Shown piece after piece: positions 52,901-59,896 of a DNA stretch of 64,000 bases (position 1 is its first letter; each line of letters starts with the position of its first letter). The DNA comes from Saprospiraceae bacterium. GTDB taxonomy: Bacteria > Bacteroidota > Bacteroidia > Chitinophagales > Saprospiraceae. Below the pieces are notes generated by a model that was given only the letters and a program-made list of their open reading frames with translations, searched no databases and was not told where the DNA came from. The position numbers and the translations under genes were made by a program. The DNA lies in NCBI GenBank assembly GCA_026993525.1, contig JALWSS010000099.1, positions 1 through 64,000 on the forward strand. The letters run 5' to 3'.

Positions 52901-55546
52901 AACGAGTCCCCCACCAACAGATGGTTCCCACAAATAGGAAATGTCCGGGCCAGTGGATGATCCGCCCCCATTCAAGGTAAGGAAGAAGTTGCCGCAGGCG
53001 AAGGTGGTGTCGGCGCCCGCATTGGCAATGGTGGCATTGGCGGAAAAGCCCACCTCGTATTCAAGGTTCAGGAACAAGCCGGGATTAGAAACATCGGTAA
53101 CGGTAACATTGTAGGTGCCGGGAAGCAGCCCGGTCTGATCTTCGGAAACCGGATTCACCCCATTGCCTGTCCAGTTGTAGGTGTAATTGCCGCTGCCACC
53201 AGACACAGTAATATCTATGGCACCGGTTGCCTGGTCGGGACAATCAACATCGGTCACTACCGCATCTACCAGTGTCAGCACGGCGCTGATACACACCGAA
53301 CCGACGTTGGCCGTGAGGCCGAGGTTGGCATCAGCAGTGGTGGCCGAAGTCACATTGATGGTTGCCGTAGGCGAAGGCACCACAAAAAATGAGGAGCAGT
53401 CTCCGGGGTTGCCTGCTACATTGAAACAAACCTGGAAAGCGGTTTCTCCATCCGGTAGCGAGGCACCCAGTATCTGGTTGGGTGCCATCCAGTTGACGGG
53501 CAATTGCCCCCCATTTACCTGCCCAGGACTGTCGTCATAACTGCCGGGGCCAAAGCCTGGCAGGTTGGCAGTAGAAAGCACCGTGTCAAATTGAAGAATG
53601 GAAGGATCCCAGGCCAGGGTGAATTCCATCTGGGTCAATTGGATGAAGCTGTTGACATCCACATCGAGGCATACGTTGTTGCCCGGTCCGGTAATGACAT
53701 CGGGCAGGGTCAACTCAAAGCTGAGCGGGTTCTCGATACAGACTGTTCCGGGCTGACCGTTCAGGCCCACATCGGTATTGTTGGAGGTGATGGTCTCCAC
53801 CTGAATGGGAAACGGCTGATCGGCAAATATTACGGATGCACACTCACCCGGATCGCCCAGAACCCTGAAACAAAGCTCGAATATGACGGTCTCATCAGGA
53901 ATGTCAAGTCCGTTGTTGTCGAGCCACTCGAAGCCAATGATACCCAATGACCCGGCCTGTGCCGTATTGAAATTGGCCTGTGTGAGGCCCGCCATGTTCA
54001 GGTTTTTGACTTCGAGAAACTGAATAATGTTGTACTCCCAACTGAGGGTATATTCCATGCGGGTGATCTCTTCGAAATCCTTCACCGTAACAGGGAGGCA
54101 AATTGTATCGCCCGGATCCGCATTGATGGAACCCACGACCAGTGTCGGGCTGTTGATGTTGCAGATGGTGACGAGGCCGTTGTTATTGTTGATGCCGATG
54201 TCTTCTACGAGGCCACCCCACTTGTCCACCAGAATGGGATTAACGACTGAAATGGTGCTGTTGGAGTTCACGGGGCCAACGGCCTGGAAATGAAGCCGGA
54301 ACAAAATAAAATTATCAGGCAAGGTGCAGCCCAGACCACTTGAATTCCAGTTCACTTTTACAAGGCCGGGCGTTGCAACGTTGACGGAACCGTTGTTGAA
54401 GCCAAAACATCCTCCCGTTTGCGGAAAGCTGACTTTGGGATTGATGAGTGCAATTACGTTTTCGTTGTATTTGAGGTTGAATTGCAGCTTTCCGATGTCG
54501 TCGAAATTGGAGACTGTCACATCAATGGTGAAAGTTTCGCCAGGGCACACTTCTTTGTCTTCGATGTCAACGTTGATGCCGTTGGGGTCAAAGCAATTTA
54601 CCGTAACGGACCCTTCCTGCTGGAGCAGTCCGATATCATTACCTCCTACCTCACCGGCGGTGTAATTCACCACCTCGATGGGCGCAGGATCATCGGACAT
54701 GTACACCTGTGTGGCCTGGCCGCAATCCCCGATGATGTCAAAGCAGACCTGCATGATTTGAGTTCCGTCAGAAATGGTTTCTCCAACGGGAGCCAGGGTA
54801 TTCCAGGAAACCGTGAGAATGCCACTGCTCACAAACTCAAAACCGAAGTTGGCCTGGGAAAAACTGGGCAGGTTCATGGGCTCCACGCCCTGAAAGGCCA
54901 GCACCGAAGAATCCCACCTGATCGAATTCTGAAAGGAAAGAATGGAGTCAAAATTCTCCACATTGAAATCGAGACAGACCACGTCGCCGTTGAAACCGTC
55001 GCCGGAACTGATATTGACCTGAAGGGGTGGCGTGCCGATGGAAATGTAGCCGGGCTGTATGAATTCTCCGATGTCGTTGCAATTGGCATTCAGCCGGGTG
55101 ACATAGCCCTCCAGTGGGTCATCGGTTATATCAACCCAGGTGTGGTTGCCATATTCTCCCGTAGCCAGGAAACAGATGGTAAACAGTATTTCGTCGTCAG
55201 GCAGTGTAACCCCTGAGATGGCCCCGAGGCAGGGTTGGCCGTTGGACCAGTCAAAAGTGATGACCCCCATTCCCGACTGGTTGGTGTCAAAATCCGCCAG
55301 ATCGAGCCCGGTAACGTTGGGGTGCAGGTTCTGGATACTCTGGTACATGACCACTCCCGGGTCAAAGTTGATGGAAAAGCGAATGCCAAGTATGTCAGTG
55401 AAGTCCTCTACCCTGAGATCCAGGCAGACCAGTTCACCTTCATCTGCCACCACCTGTTGGGGGCTGAAAGAGAAGGTCGGCTGGGCAGCAACTCTAAAGG
55501 CACCTAAGACCAGGACAAACAAAAAAAGGAGGGTCGTTCTTTTCAT
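49946..55546 (-). CDS. Cohesin-repeat T9SS type B surface protein
   Basis: An 1866-residue secreted protein with signal peptide MKRTTLLFLFVLVLGAFRVA. Five cohesin-like modules follow (residues ~22-800), each with a pattern like GELVCLDLRVEDFTDILGIRF then FDPGVV and DFDTNQSGMGVITFDW. A SprB-like repeat comes next, then about nine Ig/PKD repeats with D/N-A-G-x-D-T motifs (~870-1650). A terminal T9SS type B domain (NGITPNGDGVNDALIF, IFNRWGDVVYQARPYQNDW) completes it. Cohesins bind dockerins in cellulosomes; this is one of the repeat types that can hold several partners on the surface. A PorP/SprF gene lies 120 bp upstream on the same strand, which fits a type B cargo. Confidence 0.9.
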   Translation of the reverse strand: MKRTTLLFLFVLVLGAFRVAAQPTFSFSPQQVVADEGELVCLDLRVEDFTDILGIRFSINFDPGVVMYQSIQNLHPNVTGLDLADFDTNQSGMGVITFDWSNGQPCLGAISGVTLPDDEILFTICFLATGEYGNHTWVDITDDPLEGYVTRLNANCNDIGEFIQPGYISIGTPPLQVNISSGDGFNGDVVCLDFNVENFDSILSFQNSIRWDSSVLAFQGVEPMNLPSFSQANFGFEFVSSGILTVSWNTLAPVGETISDGTQIMQVCFDIIGDCGQATQVYMSDDPAPIEVVNYTAGEVGGNDIGLLQQEGSVTVNCFDPNGINVDIEDKEVCPGETFTIDVTVSNFDDIGKLQFNLKYNENVIALINPKVSFPQTGGCFGFNNGSVNVATPGLVKVNWNSSGLGCTLPDNFILFRLHFQAVGPVNSNSTISVVNPILVDKWGGLVEDIGINNNNGLVTICNINSPTLVVGSINADPGDTICLPVTVKDFEEITRMEYTLSWEYNIIQFLEVKNLNMAGLTQANFNTAQAGSLGIIGFEWLDNNGLDIPDETVIFELCFRVLGDPGECASVIFADQPFPIQVETITSNNTDVGLNGQPGTVCIENPLSFELTLPDVITGPGNNVCLDVDVNSFIQLTQMEFTLAWDPSILQFDTVLSTANLPGFGPGSYDDSPGQVNGGQLPVNWMAPNQILGASLPDGETAFQVCFNVAGNPGDCSSFFVVPSPTATINVTSATTADANLGLTANVGSVCISAVLTLVDAVVTDVDCPDQATGAIDITVSGGSGNYTYNWTGNGVNPVSEDQTGLLPGTYNVTVTDVSNPGLFLNLEYEVGFSANATIANAGADTTFACGNFFLTLNGGGSSTGPDISYLWEPSVGGGLVLPGQQTSQFPQVIGGQCYQLTVTNQSTGCVAVDEVCIAAPQKPVAVAEPAPVPQLDCTRDTVELDGTFSSFGFEYIWTTTDGQFVPGTETLLTPKVTEEGWYYLTLSNPETGCSDTDSVFVASDKVLPMADGGADSELGCNDNSVVLSGDSVSIGTEFTYEWSVIAGGEICGDANLDSVQVCSPGMYQLLVTDTTNGCTAMDTVMVEGDTLKPVIDAGLDTALTCLVTTIQLQGVITAGSGDYTINWQDGGGNIVSGQGTLGPVVDAPATYTLEVTDNSNGCMAFSEVSVTADTDVPDASATADGAISCADPDVVLTYTGSATGSNIVHNWYDGSATLIASDTTTTVTIPGTYKLVVENLQNGCKDSVEVLVDDLTIPPAIDAGDTSSITCIIDQPTLVGSVDANNPNLVIQWSGPVGNCIQNGNSPTPTVGCTGMYIMTVLDTLTGCVAKDTTFVTDDMTPPDAEAGAPDTLTCAITEITLQGSSTTGNVTVSWESVPVGLPILNPDTFNPTVTDPGTYAMTVVSQDNGCSSSDLVTIALNDTAPLADAGVNDTTDCINTLGTLDAGGSDLTNTEITWTAISGSIDPADIHNTVVNVGAGVYELTVVSLENGCEAKDTVSVVENGDLPTVAAADQVPFGCLDESVQLDGTGSETGPNIAYRWTDAQGNLIGSNLIETVDTTGLFTLTVFDNDNGCSDSITIEVLAVVDGEPATAMADGDPCSTEAMLLGNQPGGTTGIWTTLSGAVIEDPNAATTLATNLGAGDNVFTWTLSLGHCENYSSASVTVAVDQASVSANFDQVTIVPAVEDSITLDLLQNDVFPSEGVFFSLLDPNTPIGGLNVDDKGLMTYVKPKCFAGTVEFDYFICSVGCPDVCDTTTVRIIVENDDSEDCNDVANGITPNGDGVNDALIFDLLLNNPNEYPNNEIIIFNRWGDVVYQARPYQNDWRGTNNSGQDLPQGTYYYILKLNIAESEIIRGDVTILR

Positions 55547-55666
55547 TTCGTGTGTTGTGTAACTGATTTTGGGACGTTTTCATGCTATGCGGTACGCAGG
55601 GCCAACGGAAGGGTTGCAGCAACGGCGTTCAACCGGCATAGTGGTGAAGGGCAAAGGGGTAGTTGG

Positions 55667-56629
55667 TCACTTTTCCAAAGAAAATGAAACGTTCAATTCA
55701 TGTGCCCCGCCGGTGTAGGGGCCAAATTCTGTGAATGAATAATCGTAGCCATAGCCAATGCGGAGGCTGTTGTCAAGGCCGAGATTGTTGCCGAGGATAA
55801 AACCGGCTTCGAGGTGCATGGTTTGGGAGGTGGCACCACCCAGACCAATCCAAAAGTTCTCAGCCATCTGATAGCGCAGGTTGAAGTCGAGATTTACCGG
55901 AGCATTGGGGGCGTATTTCACCCAGAGCGATGGTTCCAGGAAGCTTTCGTCTCTGAGAAACTTGTAAAGCCCCACCACGGCGTACATGTGTTGAACTCGT
56001 TGGGTGAAGAACTCGCCATTCTGGCCGGTAAAAGTCAGGTCGAGGCCAAAAACCTGTGGGATGGAAATACCCCCATAGAGGTAATCGTCGTCGAAAAAAC
56101 CGCCATCGAGGAGGGTGTAGGCAAAAACGCCAACTCCCACATCGGGGTAAATGGTGGTTTGGTCATCAGCACCAATTATGTCCCCTTCATCCCGCAAACG
56201 GATTTCTGAAGCATTGACCCGGTATTGCACCATTCCGAAGGTCAAACCCAATGAGATTCCGCCGTAAACCGGATCATCGCTGAGCAGGCCCCCTACCCTT
56301 CCGTAAAGGCCGGTGAAGCCCGTCGGGCCGGTTTGGTCGTTGATCAGGTAGCCGCCAGTGAGCAGGCTGACCGAGCTTCCGCTTTCAAAAAGGTAATCAC
56401 CCCGCAGAGTGGAGGTGGTCGGTGAGCCGTCAATGCCCTGCCATTGCACCCGGTGCGTGGCACCGAATGTTAAATTTTCTTCATTGGTCAGGTAATTGCT
56501 CCCAACGGCTGCCGGATTGAGAATGGTCAGATTCTCACGGTATTGTGTAAACAGCGAAAGTTGTTGAGCGAAAAGGTTGATTGTCAACCCAATAAGGAGG
56601 AAGGTTAAAACAGTGCGTAATCCGTTCAT
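55667..56629 (-). CDS. PorP/SprF family T9SS-associated outer-membrane protein
   Basis: A 320-residue beta-barrel protein. The start at 56629 opens the signal peptide MNGLRTVLTFLLIGLTINLF, cleaved near AQQ; the frame to 56782 adds 51 unlikely residues. LSLFTQYRENLTILNPAAVG is the PorP/SprF signature, and the rest consists of amphipathic strands (ISLGLTFGMVQYRVNASE, SLRIGYGYDYSFTEFGPYTG). In Flavobacterium, SprF-like proteins are needed for type B cargo. Its place just before the cohesin-repeat type B gene suggests a dedicated export partner. A -7 box TACTTTTG lies at 56653-56660 on the minus strand. Confidence 0.92.
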   Translation of the reverse strand: MNGLRTVLTFLLIGLTINLFAQQLSLFTQYRENLTILNPAAVGSNYLTNEENLTFGATHRVQWQGIDGSPTTSTLRGDYLFESGSSVSLLTGGYLINDQTGPTGFTGLYGRVGGLLSDDPVYGGISLGLTFGMVQYRVNASEIRLRDEGDIIGADDQTTIYPDVGVGVFAYTLLDGGFFDDDYLYGGISIPQVFGLDLTFTGQNGEFFTQRVQHMYAVVGLYKFLRDESFLEPSLWVKYAPNAPVNLDFNLRYQMAENFWIGLGGATSQTMHLEAGFILGNNLGLDNSLRIGYGYDYSFTEFGPYTGGAHELNVSFSLEK

Positions 56630-56996
56630 GGGACATGATTTTAAAGCCGGGCCAAAAGTACAAAAATTCCGTTCAGAGCACCGATTCAAAGAAAAAAAAT
56701 CATAATTTGTATCTTCGGTTGCGCCTCCGGAAAATCTTGTTCTCCTGCCCTGCACTTTTATCTCGTCAGGTGGGTGTTTCACATTACAATTTTTCTTACG
56801 CTATGATTATGCCAAAGGCATGAGCAGCAAAACGGATGAAAGAAAATCCCTGGTCTGTCAACCATACTTATTAATGTGGCTTTTCCACGATCAAACGCAC
56901 AGATGGCTGCTGCCGGTTAACCAATTCAGGGTATTTTCCCGTTTCCAAATCATTTAGCTTTGCGCACCTGCTAATTAACTCAAGCCCTTAAGCATC
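56630..56996. promoter_or_regulatory. Divergent promoter region of PorP/SprF and purB
   Basis: No gene is seen. Perfect -7 boxes face both ways: TACTTTTG on the minus strand (56653-56660) and TAGCTTTG on the plus strand (56955-56962), the latter 34 bp before the purB ATG. The -33 elements are weak. Confidence 0.5.
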
Positions 56997-58337
56997 ATGC
57001 TCAACGCCATTTCGCCGGTTGACGGCCGCTACGCCGCAAAAACCTCAGAACTTTCGGAGTACTTTTCAGAATACGCCCTGATCAGATACAGGCTGCTGGT
57101 AGAAGTAGCCTATTTTAAAAAACTGGTTTCCATTCCCCTGCCTCAGCTAAGTGGTTTCCCGAAGGAAAAATTGACTGCCCTCGATGAAATCGTGGAAAAA
57201 TTCAGCCTGCGTGATGCAGAGCGGATCAAGACCATAGAGCGCACCACCAACCACGATGTGAAGGCCGTTGAATACTTTCTGAAAGAGGTATTCGACAACC
57301 TGCAACTGGCTGAATTTAAAGAGTTTATACACTTTGGGTTGACCTCTCAGGACATCAACAACACGGCTACGCCTCTGATGCTGAAGGACGCCATCGAAAA
57401 AGTGTTCAACCCCTTGCTGGATCGGGTACTCGCGGCCATTCATAAAAAATCAGTGGATTGGAAGAACATCCCCATGCTTGCTCGCACACACGGCCAGCCG
57501 GCTTCGCCGACCCGGCTTGGGAAAGAGTTCGCCGTTTTCGAAGAAAGACTGGCAGAGCAACGCAAACAACTGAACACAATTGAACACAAAGGAAAATTCG
57601 GCGGAGCCACCGGCAACTTCAACGCCCACCTGGTCAGCTATCCCGACCTCAACTGGCGGAAGTTTGCCGATGAACTCCTGGCTGAACTCGGACTCGTACG
57701 CTCACAACTCACTACACAAATTGAACACTACGACAACCTTGCGGCCATTTTCCACGCCTTCAGCCGAATCAATACCATCTTCATTGACTTCTGCCGGGAT
57801 ATCTGGACCTACATCAGCATGGACTATTTCAAACAGCGGGTGGTAAAAGGTGAAGTGGGCTCGTCGGCCATGCCCCACAAGGTGAATCCCATTGATTTTG
57901 AAAATGCGGAGGGCAACCTCGGAATTGCCAATGCCTTTTACGGACACCTCGCCGGGAAACTCCCCATTTCAAGGCTGCAACGAGACCTGACCGACAGTAC
58001 CGTACTCCGAAACATCGGAGTGCCAATGGCTCACACCGTCATTGCCTTCAAGAGCATTCTGAAAGGAATGGACAAACTACTGCTGAACGAATCGAAACTC
58101 CAGAAGGACCTGGAACAAAACTGGATGGTGGTTGCCGAAGGTATTCAAAACATTCTCCGAAGGGAAGGCTACCCGCAGCCTTACGAAGCCTTGAAAGAAC
58201 TGACCCGAGGCGCTGAAAACATTACCAGCCTGCGCATCCGGCAATTCATCGAGAACCTCGATGTGTCCGAAGAGGTAAAAAAGGAACTCAATGCGCTGAC
58301 ACCCCACAGCTATACGGGTGTGGGGTTGGTTCCCTAA
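56997..58337 (+). CDS. purB: Adenylosuccinate lyase
   Basis: This 446-residue enzyme of purine synthesis cleaves both SAICAR and adenylosuccinate to release fumarate. The family signature GSSAMPHKVNPIDFENAEGN carries the flexible catalytic loop with Ser. TTNHDVKAVEYFL and GLTSQDINNTA are the substrate-binding segments, and ARTHGQPASPTRLGKE holds the catalytic His. It lies alone on the plus strand and converges on rtcB. Confidence 0.96.
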   Translation: MLNAISPVDGRYAAKTSELSEYFSEYALIRYRLLVEVAYFKKLVSIPLPQLSGFPKEKLTALDEIVEKFSLRDAERIKTIERTTNHDVKAVEYFLKEVFDNLQLAEFKEFIHFGLTSQDINNTATPLMLKDAIEKVFNPLLDRVLAAIHKKSVDWKNIPMLARTHGQPASPTRLGKEFAVFEERLAEQRKQLNTIEHKGKFGGATGNFNAHLVSYPDLNWRKFADELLAELGLVRSQLTTQIEHYDNLAAIFHAFSRINTIFIDFCRDIWTYISMDYFKQRVVKGEVGSSAMPHKVNPIDFENAEGNLGIANAFYGHLAGKLPISRLQRDLTDSTVLRNIGVPMAHTVIAFKSILKGMDKLLLNESKLQKDLEQNWMVVAEGIQNILRREGYPQPYEALKELTRGAENITSLRIRQFIENLDVSEEVKKELNALTPHSYTGVGLVP

Positions 58338-58374
58338 TCCCGGGTGGTTGAGAGGGGAAAGGCAGGAGTGTCAT

Positions 58375-59784
58375 TCATTTGTCCATTCTGACGATCTTCG
58401 GGTGAAACAAACCCAACACCTCCACAAGGTCTTTTTGATAATCCATTACCTGGTGGATGTCTTTGTAGGCAATGGGGGCTTCATCCAGTCCTCCGCCCAT
58501 CAATTGGACGCCGTGTTCGGCCAGCACTTTCTCCAATGCGTGGCGGGTGATGCTGCCGGCCGCCTGGCGCCGGGACATCTGCCGGCCGGCGCCGTGCGAT
58601 GCCGATTGCAGACTTTCAACCCGCCCTTTTCCCCTGACGATGAATCCTGGATGGATCATGGACCCTGGAATGATGCCCAGATCACCTTTTTTCGCCGGCG
58701 TGGCTCCCTTCCTGTGTACGATGACTTCTTTTCCATCGGGCAAATTCTCCTTCCATGCGAAGTTATGATGGTTTTCCACCCTCATCATGGGCTGCTCGGC
58801 CAGTGCCCTTGCAATGCGTTTGTGAATGTGGTGGTGGCAGGCCGAGGCATAGTCGCCGGCCAGGGTCATGGCCTTCCAGTATTCCTGTCCTTCCTGGGTG
58901 TTGAGGTCGAGCCAGGCCAGTTGAGAGGCGCCTTTTGGCAACTTGCACAAGGTGCGGGCCAGGCGGGTGTAATGGCGGGCAACGTTCGCCCCCAGGTTGC
59001 GGGAACCGGAATGCGAAAGCAGCCCCAGGTACCGGCCGGGTGCTACTCCCCAGGGGTTGTCTTCTTCCAGAATTTCGACAATGCCGAATTCGACGAAGTG
59101 ATTGCCTGAACCGGAGGAACCTATTTGCCGGGAAGCCTTGTGTTTCAAGTCTTTGAGGATTGGAATTTCAGAAAACTCACGCCGCTCAAAGATGGGATCG
59201 TCCATGGGCCGGTCCACCTCCTGCCACCCGAAAGCGGTATTTTCGAAGAGGGTTTTTCCAAGTTTGTCTTTGTTCTTCGTCAAAAACTGAGGGCCCAGAT
59301 CGAAAACACTCAGACACATCCTGCAACCGATGTCAACACCCACACCGTAGGGAATCACGGCATTTTCGGTGGCCAGCACTCCACCGATCGGAAGTCCATA
59401 GCCCTGGTGGGCATCGGGCATCAACGCACCGTCAACCGTGATGGGGAGTCGCATGGCCGTTTCCATCTGATCTATGGCTCCCTGCTCTATGCTCTCCAGG
59501 CCGTATGCCCGGTAGGGCTTTGGAACCGCCCCGAGAGATTGAAAAGAGCTGCCAGTCTCTACCTGCGACGGTGGTGTTTCGAGCGCCTGCAACAGTTTCT
59601 GAAAGCGCTCATCGTTTTTGTAATTACCAGGATTTTCCAGCACATCTGCAAAGAGCTGAAGCACTTCAGATTTCACCCCTCTTTTGAAATACTGCCTTGC
59701 TGTGTTCACGGCAATGGAAAGACTCCGGGCATCCGGAAACGGAAGCCCGCGCAAGTCTTTGCCTCTGATTTTTTGCTTTCTCAT
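58375..59784 (-). CDS. rtcB: RNA-splicing ligase RtcB
   Basis: A 469-residue GTP-dependent RNA ligase joining 2',3'-cyclic phosphate or 3'-phosphate to 5'-OH ends, used in RNA repair. The metal Cys is in GVDIGCRM, the His ligands are in SGNHFVEFG and HHHIHKRIA, and HGAGRQMSRRQA contains the guanylated His. The start at 59784 (MRKQKIRGKDL) avoids a 41-codon extension that begins in the upstream gene end and crosses a 7-bp tandem repeat. It lies 112 bp after the GH65 gene on the same strand. Archease, its usual helper, is not seen nearby. Confidence 0.94.
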   Translation of the reverse strand: MRKQKIRGKDLRGLPFPDARSLSIAVNTARQYFKRGVKSEVLQLFADVLENPGNYKNDERFQKLLQALETPPSQVETGSSFQSLGAVPKPYRAYGLESIEQGAIDQMETAMRLPITVDGALMPDAHQGYGLPIGGVLATENAVIPYGVGVDIGCRMCLSVFDLGPQFLTKNKDKLGKTLFENTAFGWQEVDRPMDDPIFERREFSEIPILKDLKHKASRQIGSSGSGNHFVEFGIVEILEEDNPWGVAPGRYLGLLSHSGSRNLGANVARHYTRLARTLCKLPKGASQLAWLDLNTQEGQEYWKAMTLAGDYASACHHHIHKRIARALAEQPMMRVENHHNFAWKENLPDGKEVIVHRKGATPAKKGDLGIIPGSMIHPGFIVRGKGRVESLQSASHGAGRQMSRRQAAGSITRHALEKVLAEHGVQLMGGGLDEAPIAYKDIHQVMDYQKDLVEVLGLFHPKIVRMDK

Positions 59785-59787
59785 TGG

Positions 59788-59815
59788 AGTAGGGAGTAGG
59801 GAGTAGGGAGTGGGG
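59788..59815. repeat. Heptanucleotide tandem repeat before rtcB
   Basis: Four units of AGTAGGG, the last varied, sit 4-30 bp upstream of the rtcB start codon. As seven is not a multiple of three, changes in copy number would alter any longer reading frame or the leader length. Confidence 0.7.
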
Positions 59816-59896
59816 GTAACCAGATCACTTCTGACAGGCTCCGGATACCGATGGCACTGCCAAACACGATCCGGAACGCCCAGAGCCCCGAAACCC

